A DNA stretch of 22,868 bases, from assembly GCA_046538375.1 (NCBI GenBank), contig JBKHJA010000034.1:1-22868 (forward strand). Direction: 5' to 3'. The stretch comes from JBKHJA01 sp046538375 (GTDB taxonomy: Bacteria > Acidobacteriota > Aminicenantia > Aminicenantales > Aminicenantaceae). This document shows, piece after piece, positions 6,823-13,636 of the stretch (position 1 is the stretch's first letter; each line of letters starts with the position of its first letter). A program made the position numbers and the translations under genes. The notes under the pieces were generated by a model that worked only from the letters and a program-made list of their open reading frames with translations, was not told where the DNA came from and did not search any database.

Positions 6823-6890
6823 ATGCCCCAAAGCGACGTGATTGGATGAAGATATGATTAATGTTGGAGGTAAATGTCAGAGCGGCATTT
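6823..6890 (+). repeat. Dispersed repeat R2, copy a, carrying a ribosome-binding site and start codon
   Basis: About 68 bp here match the reverse complement of 15097-15165 at roughly 80 percent by eye, including GTGATTGG, TGAAGA, GATTAAT, TTGGAGG and AAATGTCAGAGCGGCA. The block contains a Shine-Dalgarno (GGAGG, 6866-6870) and an ATG at 6874 that opens a 43-codon reading frame (6874-7005) beginning MSERHF. In the other copy the same element starts a 12-codon frame, also beginning MSERHF and sharing a PS further on. This looks like the 5' leader and first codons of a duplicated gene or mobile element. GGAGG through AATGTT here is also mirrored as CCTCCAACATT near 7167-7177. Confidence 0.55.
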
Positions 6891-6951
6891 CAGACCCCGT
6901 CCCAACCTACCAAGCCTTTCCGAGTGGTTTTCCGAGGAATCCGGCGTCAAC

Positions 6952-7105
6952 TTGGAGGGGGAACAGCTTCGCTTTCCCCCTTCCAACGCTCGCCTCATTC
7001 CATGAGGCTCCCTGCCTCCCCTTCTCGGACGCCGTAAAGCGTCCTGCGACCAAGGGGAAAATATCCCCTTGGATCCCCACTGATTTGTGGAAAGCCACAA
7101 ATCAG
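6952..7105 (+). other. Array of consecutive perfect hairpins in the porG-porD gap (possible structured RNA)
   Basis: Five hairpins follow each other: a long one with a single bulge (6952-6986, arms built on GGGGGAA/TTCCCCC); CCTCA/TGAGG (6993-7007); GGACGC/GCGTCC (7027-7044); CCAAGGGGA/TCCCCTTGG with a 5-nt loop (7050-7072); and an 11-bp perfect stem CTGATTTGTGG/CCACAAATCAG with loop AAAG (7080-7105). The four later stems have no mismatches. No convincing protein is encoded: a 94-codon frame from 6842 has the composition of a shadow. The array lies in the sense direction upstream of porD, so it could be a structured leader, a small RNA, or debris of a mobile element. I recognise no known riboswitch or RNA family. 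Confidence 0.5.
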
Positions 7106-7203
7106 CCGGAGCCGAGGACTGTTTGAGCAGTGGAAGCTCACCATAAAAAGAGAGGAAGCCGTTTCCTCCAACATTTCACCCTTAATTAATAGGGAAAGGA
7201 ATC

Positions 7204-7506
7204 ATGATGAAAAAGAAAAAATCGGACAAAAAAATCATCCTGGACAAGGAAAAAGACATTCCCATGATGCCCATGTCCGTAGGTTCCATGCTTTTCAACA
7301 AGACCGGGGCCTGGCGGAACATCAGGCCGGTGATTGACCTGGACAACTGCATCCAGTGCGGTATCTGCTGGAAGTTCTGTCCGGATGTGGCCATCTACGT
7401 GGAAAAGGAATACCCGGTGGTTGACTATGAATACTGCAAGGGATGCGGTCTGTGTGCCGAGGAATGCCCCACAAAATGCATCGCCATGGTGGAGGAGGAA
7501 AAATGA
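7204..7506 (+). CDS. porD: 2-oxoacid:ferredoxin oxidoreductase, delta (2[4Fe-4S]) subunit
   Basis: The 100-residue protein has two complete ferredoxin motifs: Cys49-52-55-59 followed by Pro, and Cys78-81-84-88 followed by Pro. They hold two [4Fe-4S] clusters that pass electrons from the beta subunit to external ferredoxin. An N-terminal lysine-rich extension (KKKKSDKK...) precedes the conserved AWRNIRPVIDLDNCIQCG. AAAGGAA lies before tandem ATGs at 7204 and 7207, and either could be used. Its stop overlaps the start of porA in an ATGA, so porD, porA and porB form a tightly coupled trio. This subunit follows porG only after the hairpin-rich gap. Confidence 0.93.
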   Translation: MMKKKKSDKKIILDKEKDIPMMPMSVGSMLFNKTGAWRNIRPVIDLDNCIQCGICWKFCPDVAIYVEKEYPVVDYEYCKGCGLCAEECPTKCIAMVEEEK

Positions 7507-8657
7507 GAAAAGTGATCATGGGAAATCATGCCCTCTCCTACGGGGCCATGCTGGGACGGGCTCAGGTGATCGCAGCCTACCCCATCACTCCCCAGACCCA
7601 GGTGGTGGAGCTTCTTTCTGAAATGTGTGCGGATGGAACCCTGGATGCGAAGTTCATCAAGGTGGAATCCGAGCATTCGGCCATGGCGGCCTGTCTGGGA
7701 GCCTCTCTGGCCGGCTCCCGAACATTCACCGCCACTTCTGCCCAGGGTCTGACCCTGATGCATGAACTTCTTCACTGGGCCTCAGGAGGACGACTGCCTG
7801 TGGTGATGGGAAACATCAACCGGGCCATGGCCCCGGGCTGGAGCATCTGGTCTGACCAGAACGACAGCCTCTCCCAGAGGGATACAGGCTGGATTCAGTT
7901 CTACTGTGCCAGCAACCAGGAGGTCCTGGACACCGTGATTCAGGCCTTCAAAGTCTCAGAAGCCCTTCACATCCCCAGTATGGTGATCCTGGACGCTTTC
8001 ACCCTTTCCCACACCTATGAAGTTGTGGACATCCCCGAGCAGGAGAAAGTGGACCAATTTCTGCCTCCTTATAAACCCAGGATTAGAATCACCCCCGAAG
8101 AACCTCATGCTTTTGGCGGCCTGACTTCGCCGGAGCATTATTTTGAGCTGCGGTACAAACTGCAGAAGGAAATGGAAAAAGCGCCGGCCCTTATCGAAAA
8201 AACAGGAAAAGAGTACCAGGCTCTGTTCGGCCGCTACCTGGGGCTGGTAGAAGAACACCGCTGCGGGGATGCGGAGCTGATCCTGATCACTTCCGGCACC
8301 ATGGGCTACACCGCTAAGGTGGGGGTGGATATGCTCAGAAATGAGGGCATCAAGGCAGGAAATCTGAGGATAAAAGCCTTCCGGCCTTTTCCTTTTGAGA
8401 AAGTGCAAAATATTCTCAAGGGGGCCAAAAAAGTGGCGGTGGTGGACCGCAATATATCCTACGGCCATCACGGCATCTTCTACCAGGAAGTCAAATCCTC
8501 CCTTTACGGGCATAACAGCCGCATCCCTCTTTTTGGGTTTATCGCTGGCCTGGGAGGAAGAGATATCACTCCTTCAACTTTTATGGACATCGCCCACCAC
8601 GCCCTGGAGAAAGACCGGCCTGATGAGAATATTGTGTGGATAGGAGTGAAAAGATGA
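7503..8657 (+). CDS. porA: 2-oxoacid (probably pyruvate):ferredoxin oxidoreductase, alpha subunit
   Basis: The 384-residue subunit carries the pyrimidine-binding half of the thiamine diphosphate site, with the diagnostic AAYPITPQTQVVELLSE near residue 24, VESEHSAMAACLGASLAGSRTFTATSAQGL with the conserved Glu, and DSLSQRDTGWIQFYC. A C-terminal transketolase-like domain includes LITSGTMGYTAKVGVDMLR and AVVDRNISYGHHGIFYQEV. The start at 7503 sits in an ATGA overlap with the porD stop and has GGAGGAGG just upstream; an upstream in-frame ATG would run through porD. PorA and the 2-ketoisovalerate enzyme VorA are related, and pyruvate is inferred from overall resemblance and gene order. Confidence 0.92.
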   Translation: MRKVIMGNHALSYGAMLGRAQVIAAYPITPQTQVVELLSEMCADGTLDAKFIKVESEHSAMAACLGASLAGSRTFTATSAQGLTLMHELLHWASGGRLPVVMGNINRAMAPGWSIWSDQNDSLSQRDTGWIQFYCASNQEVLDTVIQAFKVSEALHIPSMVILDAFTLSHTYEVVDIPEQEKVDQFLPPYKPRIRITPEEPHAFGGLTSPEHYFELRYKLQKEMEKAPALIEKTGKEYQALFGRYLGLVEEHRCGDAELILITSGTMGYTAKVGVDMLRNEGIKAGNLRIKAFRPFPFEKVQNILKGAKKVAVVDRNISYGHHGIFYQEVKSSLYGHNSRIPLFGFIAGLGGRDITPSTFMDIAHHALEKDRPDENIVWIGVKR

Positions 8658-9550
8658 AAAAAGCAAAAACCATGAAGCTCTCCCTTCCAGAAGATGAGCT
8701 TATGCACGCCGGCCATCTGGCCTGCCAGGGCTGTGGAGCCACCCTGGCCATGAGATTTGTGCTCAAAGCATTAGGGCAAAAGACTGTCCTGTGCATCCCT
8801 GCCTGCTGCTGGTCTGTTATCGACGGCCCTTTCCCCTACTCTTCCCTTGACGTTCCCATCTTTCACTGTGCTTTTGAAACTGCGGCCTCGTCGGCTTCTG
8901 GTGTTAAAGCCGGCCTGGAGATGGTGGGAGATAAAGAGACCACGGTGGTGGCCTGGGCCGGCGATGGAGGCACTTTTGATATCGGCATTCAGGCCCTTTC
9001 TGGCACCGCTGAAAGAAACGATGATATCCTGTACATCTGCTACGACAATGAAGCCTACATGAACACAGGGATTCAAAGAAGCTCTGCCACCCCTTATGGA
9101 GCTTGGACCACCACCACTCCGGTCAAACATTTCAAAAACAGGCCTAAAAAGGACATGGTGGCCATCATGGCTGCCCATGAGATTCCCTATGTGGCCACGG
9201 CCAGCATCGGCTATCCTGAGGACCTGTTCCGAAAGGCCAAAAAGGCCAAGGATATAAAAGGCACCCGGTTCCTGCACATCTATGCGCCCTGTCCTTCGGG
9301 ATGGAAAACCCGGCCAGAAGACACGGTCAAACTGTCCAGGCTGGTGGTCCAGAATGCCGTCTTCCCTCTTTACGAGATCGAAAACGGCGATAAATACAAA
9401 TTGAACATCAAACTGAGGGAGAAGAAACCTGTGGATGAATACTTCAGGATCCAGGGCCGATTCCGCCATCTGACCGACCAAGACATCCAATATATCCAAA
9501 AAGAAGTGGACAAGAAGTGGGAAAAACTGCTGAAAAAATTTGAAAATTAA
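8654..9550 (+). CDS. porB: 2-oxoacid (probably pyruvate):ferredoxin oxidoreductase, beta subunit
   Basis: The 298-residue subunit binds the diphosphate of thiamine diphosphate: GDGGTFDIG (Gly103-Gly111) through DNEAYMNTG (131-139) is the Mg/TPP motif. Four cysteines expected to hold the proximal [4Fe-4S] cluster are visible as Cys24 and Cys27 (ACQGCGA), one of Cys51/Cys52, and Cys213 (APCPSGW). The strongly PorB-like TPYGAWTTTTP is present. ATGA overlap with porA and the TAGGAGTG upstream fix the start at 8654. The gene completes the gamma-delta-alpha-beta set, although gamma is separated by the gap at 6745-7203. No terminator-like hairpin follows the stop. Confidence 0.93.
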   Translation: MKKAKTMKLSLPEDELMHAGHLACQGCGATLAMRFVLKALGQKTVLCIPACCWSVIDGPFPYSSLDVPIFHCAFETAASSASGVKAGLEMVGDKETTVVAWAGDGGTFDIGIQALSGTAERNDDILYICYDNEAYMNTGIQRSSATPYGAWTTTTPVKHFKNRPKKDMVAIMAAHEIPYVATASIGYPEDLFRKAKKAKDIKGTRFLHIYAPCPSGWKTRPEDTVKLSRLVVQNAVFPLYEIENGDKYKLNIKLREKKPVDEYFRIQGRFRHLTDQDIQYIQKEVDKKWEKLLKKFEN

Positions 9551-10069
9551 AAAGTGATGGTTCTCTTTTTCTTTCTTTCCACGGGATATCATGGATTATG
9601 GATCGCTGCGCTTAAATTTCTGCCCCCCATATACTCTACAAACTATTTCTGTGGCGTTCCAAATCTCTAGGTAAAAAGAGGATGGTTTTATTTTTTCTTG
9701 CAATCAGATCTATAGTACCCTATAATTATTATCTTAATAATAGATTTTAGCAGGCCTATCTTTGAAATAATAATCATACGGCTTATAATTGTTTTAAAAC
9801 TATTACGAAGATAAAGAGGTCTCACGCGCAGAAATGCAGCATACAATATGGATATCCAATTCCATGAATTCATATTTAGGGTTATCCACTTGACTCAAGC
9901 AGTCATAATACGATGTTTGAATTTATTTCAAGAATGAAGGAGATATTGAGATCGCCTGATTGAATAAAATAGGCCGATAATATAAAAAATGTCATGGCGA
10001 GGGACGCAGTGAGGTGCCAAAAAAAGCACAAAAAAAAAGAGAACCGTCCCCATTTTTAAGGAGATGAAG
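9551..10069 (+). other. AT-rich 519-bp intergenic region with repeat fragments
   Basis: I find no supportable gene; short frames here lack starts with ribosome-binding sites and have no recognisable domains. It holds a short dyad TATTAT-N4-ATAATA near 9733 and a one-mismatch DnaA-box-like TTATCCACT near 9882. A segment at about 9990-10018 resembles the widespread CATTGCGAGG...AAGC class of bacterial palindromic repeats, only loosely. At 10041-10056 there is GAACCGTCCCCATTTT, which recurs in inverted form near 22831-22841 as AAAATGGGGAC. None of these assignments is strong. Confidence 0.35.
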
Positions 10070-10579
10070 ATGAAAAATTTGGCTTTGCTTCTGGCTTGTT
10101 TCATTCTTGTTTTTTCAGTCTGTGCCAAAGCAGAAAAAGATATGAGTTCCTCGGATAACTCCCCGCCCGCCCCAGGCTTTACTGCTCTGGACCTGGATGG
10201 GAACGAAATTTCGCTCTCTGATTATGAAGGAAAAGTGATTTTCCTTAACTTCTGGGCGACCTGGTGCCCTCCCTGCCGGGCTGAGATCCCCGGATTTGTG
10301 GAAGTCTATGATAAATATAAAAACAAAGGGATGCAGATCATCGGAGTCTCCCTGGACAGGACCGGAAAAGACAAAGTCCTGGACTTTGCTCATGAATACA
10401 AAATCAACTATCCTGTGGTCATGGGAACCAGAAAACTGGTCAATGACTACAGGCCCGGCCGGTTCATCCCTTCCACCATCATCATCGGTCAGGACGGGAA
10501 CATAAGAGAAAAGCACGTGGGTTACCTGGATAAACAGACCATGGAGAAATATTTTCTTGAACTGACCAGCGAAAAATAG
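10070..10579 (+). CDS. TlpA/ResA-like extracytoplasmic thioredoxin
   Basis: The 169-residue thiol-disulfide oxidoreductase works outside the inner membrane, where such proteins keep cytochrome c apoproteins or other thiols reduced. An N-terminal signal peptide (KNLALLLACFILVFSV) ends in CAKA with a good signal peptidase I site after Ala21. The Cys at 18 makes a lipoprotein possible, but the lipobox is poor. Mature features are PGFTALDLDGNEISLSDYEGKVIFLNFWATWCPPC with the redox pair Cys66/Cys69, and the cis-Pro in FIPSTIII. The start is set at 10070, because AAGGAG at 10058-10063 directly touches an ATG at 10064 but is six bases from the ATG at 10070. The CcdA-like partner follows after three bases. 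Confidence 0.88.
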   Translation: MKNLALLLACFILVFSVCAKAEKDMSSSDNSPPAPGFTALDLDGNEISLSDYEGKVIFLNFWATWCPPCRAEIPGFVEVYDKYKNKGMQIIGVSLDRTGKDKVLDFAHEYKINYPVVMGTRKLVNDYRPGRFIPSTIIIGQDGNIREKHVGYLDKQTMEKYFLELTSEK

Positions 10580-10582
10580 CGG

Positions 10583-11299
10583 ATGCCCGGCACTGAAAAT
10601 ATATCCATATTTGTGGCCTTCACGGCAGGGCTTATTTCCTTCCTTTCTCCCTGCATCCTTCCTCTTATCCCCTCCTACATCGCCTATATCACCGGGATCT
10701 CTGCGGAGGAACTTGGTTTTGAGAAAAATCTGAAGCAGGTGCGGAAAAAAGTGGCGGCCCATTCTCTGCTCTTCATCCTTGGCTTTTCTCTGATTTTCAT
10801 CGCTCTGGGGGCCTCAGCCACTTTCCTCAGCCGGTTCTTGGCCAGAAACATCCGCTGGTTTGAGATCATAGGAGGGGTTGTGGTCATCCTGTTCGGGATC
10901 CATTTCACCGGTCTTTTCAGGCTGCGGTTTCTGGACAGGGAAAAGAAGATCCATCTGGAAAATAAGCCCTTGGGCTATCTGGGAACTGGACTGGTGGGGA
11001 TGGCCTTTGGCGCTGGCTGGACACCCTGTGTGGGCCCTATTCTGGGATCAATCCTGACCCTGGCCGCCACCACCCAGAATATATTCCAGGGCATCCTGCT
11101 GCTGGCCTTCTATTCAGCAGGAATCGGCCTTCCTTTTTTCATCTCCGGACTGATCATCCACAAATTTTTCGAGTACTTCAAGGCCGTAAGAAAATATTTC
11201 AAGGTCATCACGGCCGTGGGAGGAATCCTTCTGATCGTCCTGGGCATCCTGCTCATAACCGGCTATTTTTCCTCCATGTCCTCCTATTTAATGGAATAG
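10583..11299 (+). CDS. ccdA: CcdA/DsbD-family transmembrane thiol reductant transporter
   Basis: The 238-residue integral membrane protein has six or so hydrophobic helices in the CcdA arrangement. It carries the two diagnostic cysteines, Cys24 in FLSPCILPLIPSY and Cys149 in GAGWTPCVGPILGS, which form the membrane-embedded disulfide relaying electrons from cytoplasmic thioredoxin to periplasmic partners. The partner here is almost certainly the TlpA-like protein encoded three bases upstream, and the two form an operon. The start ATG has only a weak ribosome-binding site, consistent with translational coupling. Cytochrome c maturation is the classical role. General extracytoplasmic reduction is equally possible, since no cytochrome genes are nearby. 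It ends 10 bp before the convergent fabH gene, with no obvious terminator in between. Confidence 0.88.
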   Translation: MPGTENISIFVAFTAGLISFLSPCILPLIPSYIAYITGISAEELGFEKNLKQVRKKVAAHSLLFILGFSLIFIALGASATFLSRFLARNIRWFEIIGGVVVILFGIHFTGLFRLRFLDREKKIHLENKPLGYLGTGLVGMAFGAGWTPCVGPILGSILTLAATTQNIFQGILLLAFYSAGIGLPFFISGLIIHKFFEYFKAVRKYFKVITAVGGILLIVLGILLITGYFSSMSSYLME

Positions 11300-11309
11300 G
11301 GTAGAATGG

Positions 11310-12308
11310 CTACCAGCGGTAGGCGACAGCGGCCCAGGTGAACCCGGCTCCGAAGGCATCCATGACGATGATATCCCCTTTTTTGAGCCTGCCTGAGACG
11401 TTTAGTTCATGAAGGCCGATGGGGATGGTGGCCACAGAGACATTCCCGTATTTATGGATGTTGGAGTAGACTTTCTCCGGGGGCAGCCCCAGACGCCTTC
11501 CGGTGGCTTCGATTATCCTGATGTTGGCCTGGTGAGGGATCAGATAGCTGATATCTTTCTTCTTCACTCCTGCCTTCTTCAAAGCTTCCACAGCAGCCTC
11601 TCCCATGCGCTTTACGGCATGTTTGAACACCTCGTTTCCCTTCATGTGAAGATAATGAAGATCCTGATCCAATGATTCATGGGTGGCAGGAATCCTGGAC
11701 CCCCCTCCTGGCTGGAAGAGGAGATCCCCCAAATTCCCGTCTGCCTTCCAGTAGTAGGAAAGCATACCTGACCGGTCACGGCTTTCTTCCAGAATCACGG
11801 CTCCGGCGGCATCACCGAAAAGCACACAGGTGCTGCGGTCTTTCCAGTTGGTGACTTTGGTGAGAAGCTCTCCCCCCACCAGCAGGATGCGCTTATTGGT
11901 GCCGTTTAAAATCAAGCTCTCAGCCAGGATCATCCCGTACAGAAATCCGGTACAGCCCACAGAAATATCAAAGGCCGGGATATGGTCTGCTCCCAGCCCC
12001 TTCTGGATCCAGCACGCTGTGGAGGGAAAAATGGTATCCGGAGTGGAGGTGGCCGTCATGATGAGATCAATATCATCTATGCTGAGTCCGGCGTTATCCA
12101 GGGCGGTGCGGCTGGCCTCGATGGCCAGATCCGAGGTGGCCTGGTCCTCTGAGGCGATCCTCCTCTCTTTGATGCCGGTGCGGGCGATGATCCATTCATC
12201 AGAGGTATCCACCATTTTTTCCAGGTCAAAATTGGTCAGGATTTTATCCGGAACGTAGAACCCGGTGCCCACGATTTTGATTTTCCGTTTGTTCTCTTTT
12301 TTCTCCAC
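11310..12308 (-). CDS. fabH: 3-oxoacyl-[acyl-carrier-protein] synthase III (FabH, KAS III)
   Basis: The enzyme condenses an acyl-CoA, usually acetyl-CoA, with malonyl-ACP to start type II fatty acid synthesis. The triad is complete: Cys119 in FDISVGCTGF, His in LIPHQANIRI and Asn in KYGNVSVATIP; DTSDEWIIARTGIKERR and the C-terminal GAGFTWAAVAYRW are typical. I place the start at the GTG at 12308 (332 residues, normal FabH length), because GGTGA lies four bases upstream and a promoter (TATAGA at 12331-12336) lies just before it. A longer form from ATG 12365 or TTG 12368 is open but lacks a Shine-Dalgarno and begins within the promoter. It is isolated from other fab genes. A role in a secondary ketosynthase reaction cannot be excluded. 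Confidence 0.92.
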   Translation of the reverse strand: MEKKENKRKIKIVGTGFYVPDKILTNFDLEKMVDTSDEWIIARTGIKERRIASEDQATSDLAIEASRTALDNAGLSIDDIDLIMTATSTPDTIFPSTACWIQKGLGADHIPAFDISVGCTGFLYGMILAESLILNGTNKRILLVGGELLTKVTNWKDRSTCVLFGDAAGAVILEESRDRSGMLSYYWKADGNLGDLLFQPGGGSRIPATHESLDQDLHYLHMKGNEVFKHAVKRMGEAAVEALKKAGVKKKDISYLIPHQANIRIIEATGRRLGLPPEKVYSNIHKYGNVSVATIPIGLHELNVSGRLKKGDIIVMDAFGAGFTWAAVAYRW

Positions 12309-12330
12309 GGCCTCACCAAAATAAACATTT

Positions 12331-12382
12331 TCTATATCATACTTATTTTCGATTTGCAAATGCATCAAACCCGATGTAAAAT
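12331..12382. promoter_or_regulatory. Bidirectional promoter with a shared palindromic -35 (fabH / outer-membrane protein)
   Basis: The palindrome TTGCAA (12354-12359, inside TTTGCAAA) lies exactly 17 nt from TAAAAT (12377-12382) on the + strand. It also lies exactly 17 nt from TATAGA (plus-strand positions 12331-12336, with an extended TGA before it) on the - strand. The + start would fall near 12389, only about three bases before the ATG at 12392, which itself has no Shine-Dalgarno, so that mRNA may be leaderless. The - transcript would carry GGTGA before the fabH GTG. Confidence 0.5.
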
Positions 12383-12391
12383 CGGTCTCCC

Positions 12392-13636
12392 ATGAAAAAA
12401 AGCGCGGTTTTTACCCTGTCCTTTATCCTCTGGCTGCTCTTATCCGCTTTTCCTCAGCCGGCCGCAGCCCAGTTGATTCTGGGGCAGTATGAAGATGAAG
12501 CTCCGCTTGGGACCTGGAATATTCTGGGGGTAAACGACGCCACTTCCGTAGCCTTGGGGAGCGCACGTTTCGCCTGGGCTTCGGACTGCTCGGTTTCTCT
12601 TTCCAATCCGGCCCTCCTCTCCAGGCTCCCTGAAACCAATTTTTCTATACTTTCTTCCTACCTGTCTTCTTCCCTTTTCAAATATTCTATAGTCAATACC
12701 GGCGTTATTTTAACGGAAAAAAATATCTTCATCAGATCCTATGCGGTTGATTTTGCCGGCCTATCGGTGAGGTGGAGCGGCTGGACCCTGTCTCTGGGCC
12801 TGGCCCTGACTGAAATTTACAGCCGCCCGGCTGTAAAACACAGCTATCGTCAAAGCGGCTCTCTTCTGTATACCTTGAACTTCAACCAGGACGGCCTTCT
12901 CAGGACTGTCAATTTCTCTGCGGCCAGAAAAATCGGGAGACGGGTGTCTGTGGGCCTGGGTTTTAATTACATCTACGGAACGTTTGAGAAAACCCTGGAA
13001 GAAAAATGGACCACACCAGATATCACCATCACTGACCTCAAGTCTCATGACTTCCATGGGTATTATTTAAACGGAGGAGTTCTGGTTGACCTATCGGATA
13101 AACTGGCAGCGGCAGCCGTGTTCCGCACTCCCCACACCAAAAATGCAGACAGCCGCAGCCAGTACAGATACCAGGCCCCTGGAGGCGGCACCGATATAAA
13201 TATCGAAGCCTCTGCTCAGAGCCGGTACAAACAGCCTCTGGTGGTGGGGGTGGGCCTTTCTTATCAGTTTTCTTACCGATTGAGGCTTGTCTCTGATTTG
13301 AGCTTTTTCAACTGGTCAGCATACAGAATTTCCTATTTCGGCCAGGATGTGGAGAGAGATTTTAAAGATATCGTCAAAATTGGCGGAGGGGTGGAATACC
13401 TGAGCAGCCTGGATATTTTTGGCCGGAGCATAGAAGTGCCTTTCAGAGTTGGGACCATGTATGATCCACAGCCCATGAAAGTTCCGGACTCTTTTTACTG
13501 GCATTTTTCTTTTGGGTCCGGCATTCACTGGGGAAAATTCCTGCTGGATATCGGCGCCTCGTTGGGGCAGGAGAATGGGTCTGGAGATTCTCTCTCTGTG
13601 CGCCGTGTCCGCCTGTCGCTGGGTTTTTTGATATGA
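12392..13636 (+). CDS. Outer-membrane beta-barrel protein, OmpP1/FadL-like
   Basis: The 414-residue exported protein has a clear signal peptide (MKKSAVFTLSFILWLLLSAFPQPAAAQ, cleavage after AAA). The mature part begins with an N-terminal segment like that of OmpP1/FadL/PorV-type proteins (NILGVNDATSVALGSARFAWASDCSVSLSNPALLSRLPETN), followed by many alternating amphipathic strands such as WTLSLGLALTEIY and RVSVGLGFNYIYGTF. The end VRRVRLSLGFLI is a plausible final strand. FadL-like proteins pass hydrophobic compounds across the outer membrane, while PorV/PorQ relatives serve type IX secretion; which applies here is open. The gene appears to be transcribed from a divergent promoter shared with fabH and has no Shine-Dalgarno. 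Its stop overlaps the start of the carboxypeptidase gene (ATGA), suggesting linked function. Confidence 0.75.
   Translation: MKKSAVFTLSFILWLLLSAFPQPAAAQLILGQYEDEAPLGTWNILGVNDATSVALGSARFAWASDCSVSLSNPALLSRLPETNFSILSSYLSSSLFKYSIVNTGVILTEKNIFIRSYAVDFAGLSVRWSGWTLSLGLALTEIYSRPAVKHSYRQSGSLLYTLNFNQDGLLRTVNFSAARKIGRRVSVGLGFNYIYGTFEKTLEEKWTTPDITITDLKSHDFHGYYLNGGVLVDLSDKLAAAAVFRTPHTKNADSRSQYRYQAPGGGTDINIEASAQSRYKQPLVVGVGLSYQFSYRLRLVSDLSFFNWSAYRISYFGQDVERDFKDIVKIGGGVEYLSSLDIFGRSIEVPFRVGTMYDPQPMKVPDSFYWHFSFGSGIHWGKFLLDIGASLGQENGSGDSLSVRRVRLSLGFLI

Noticed and set aside
6952..7105. Hairpin array as a CRISPR array or integron
   Set aside because: The stems differ in sequence from one another; there are no equal-length repeats or spacers and no cas or integrase gene.
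6842..7126. A 94-codon frame across the hairpin array
   Set aside because: Its codons are dictated by the hairpin arms and it has no suitable ribosome-binding site; the frame from 6874 has the better start signal, and even that is doubtful.
8771..9592. A 273-codon minus-strand open frame opposite porB
   Set aside because: It lies antisense to a conserved TPP-binding subunit and has no domain of its own.
9688..9873. A 61-codon minus-strand frame in the AT-rich gap
   Set aside because: It is an Ile/Lys-rich sequence expected by chance in AT-rich DNA, without a ribosome-binding site.
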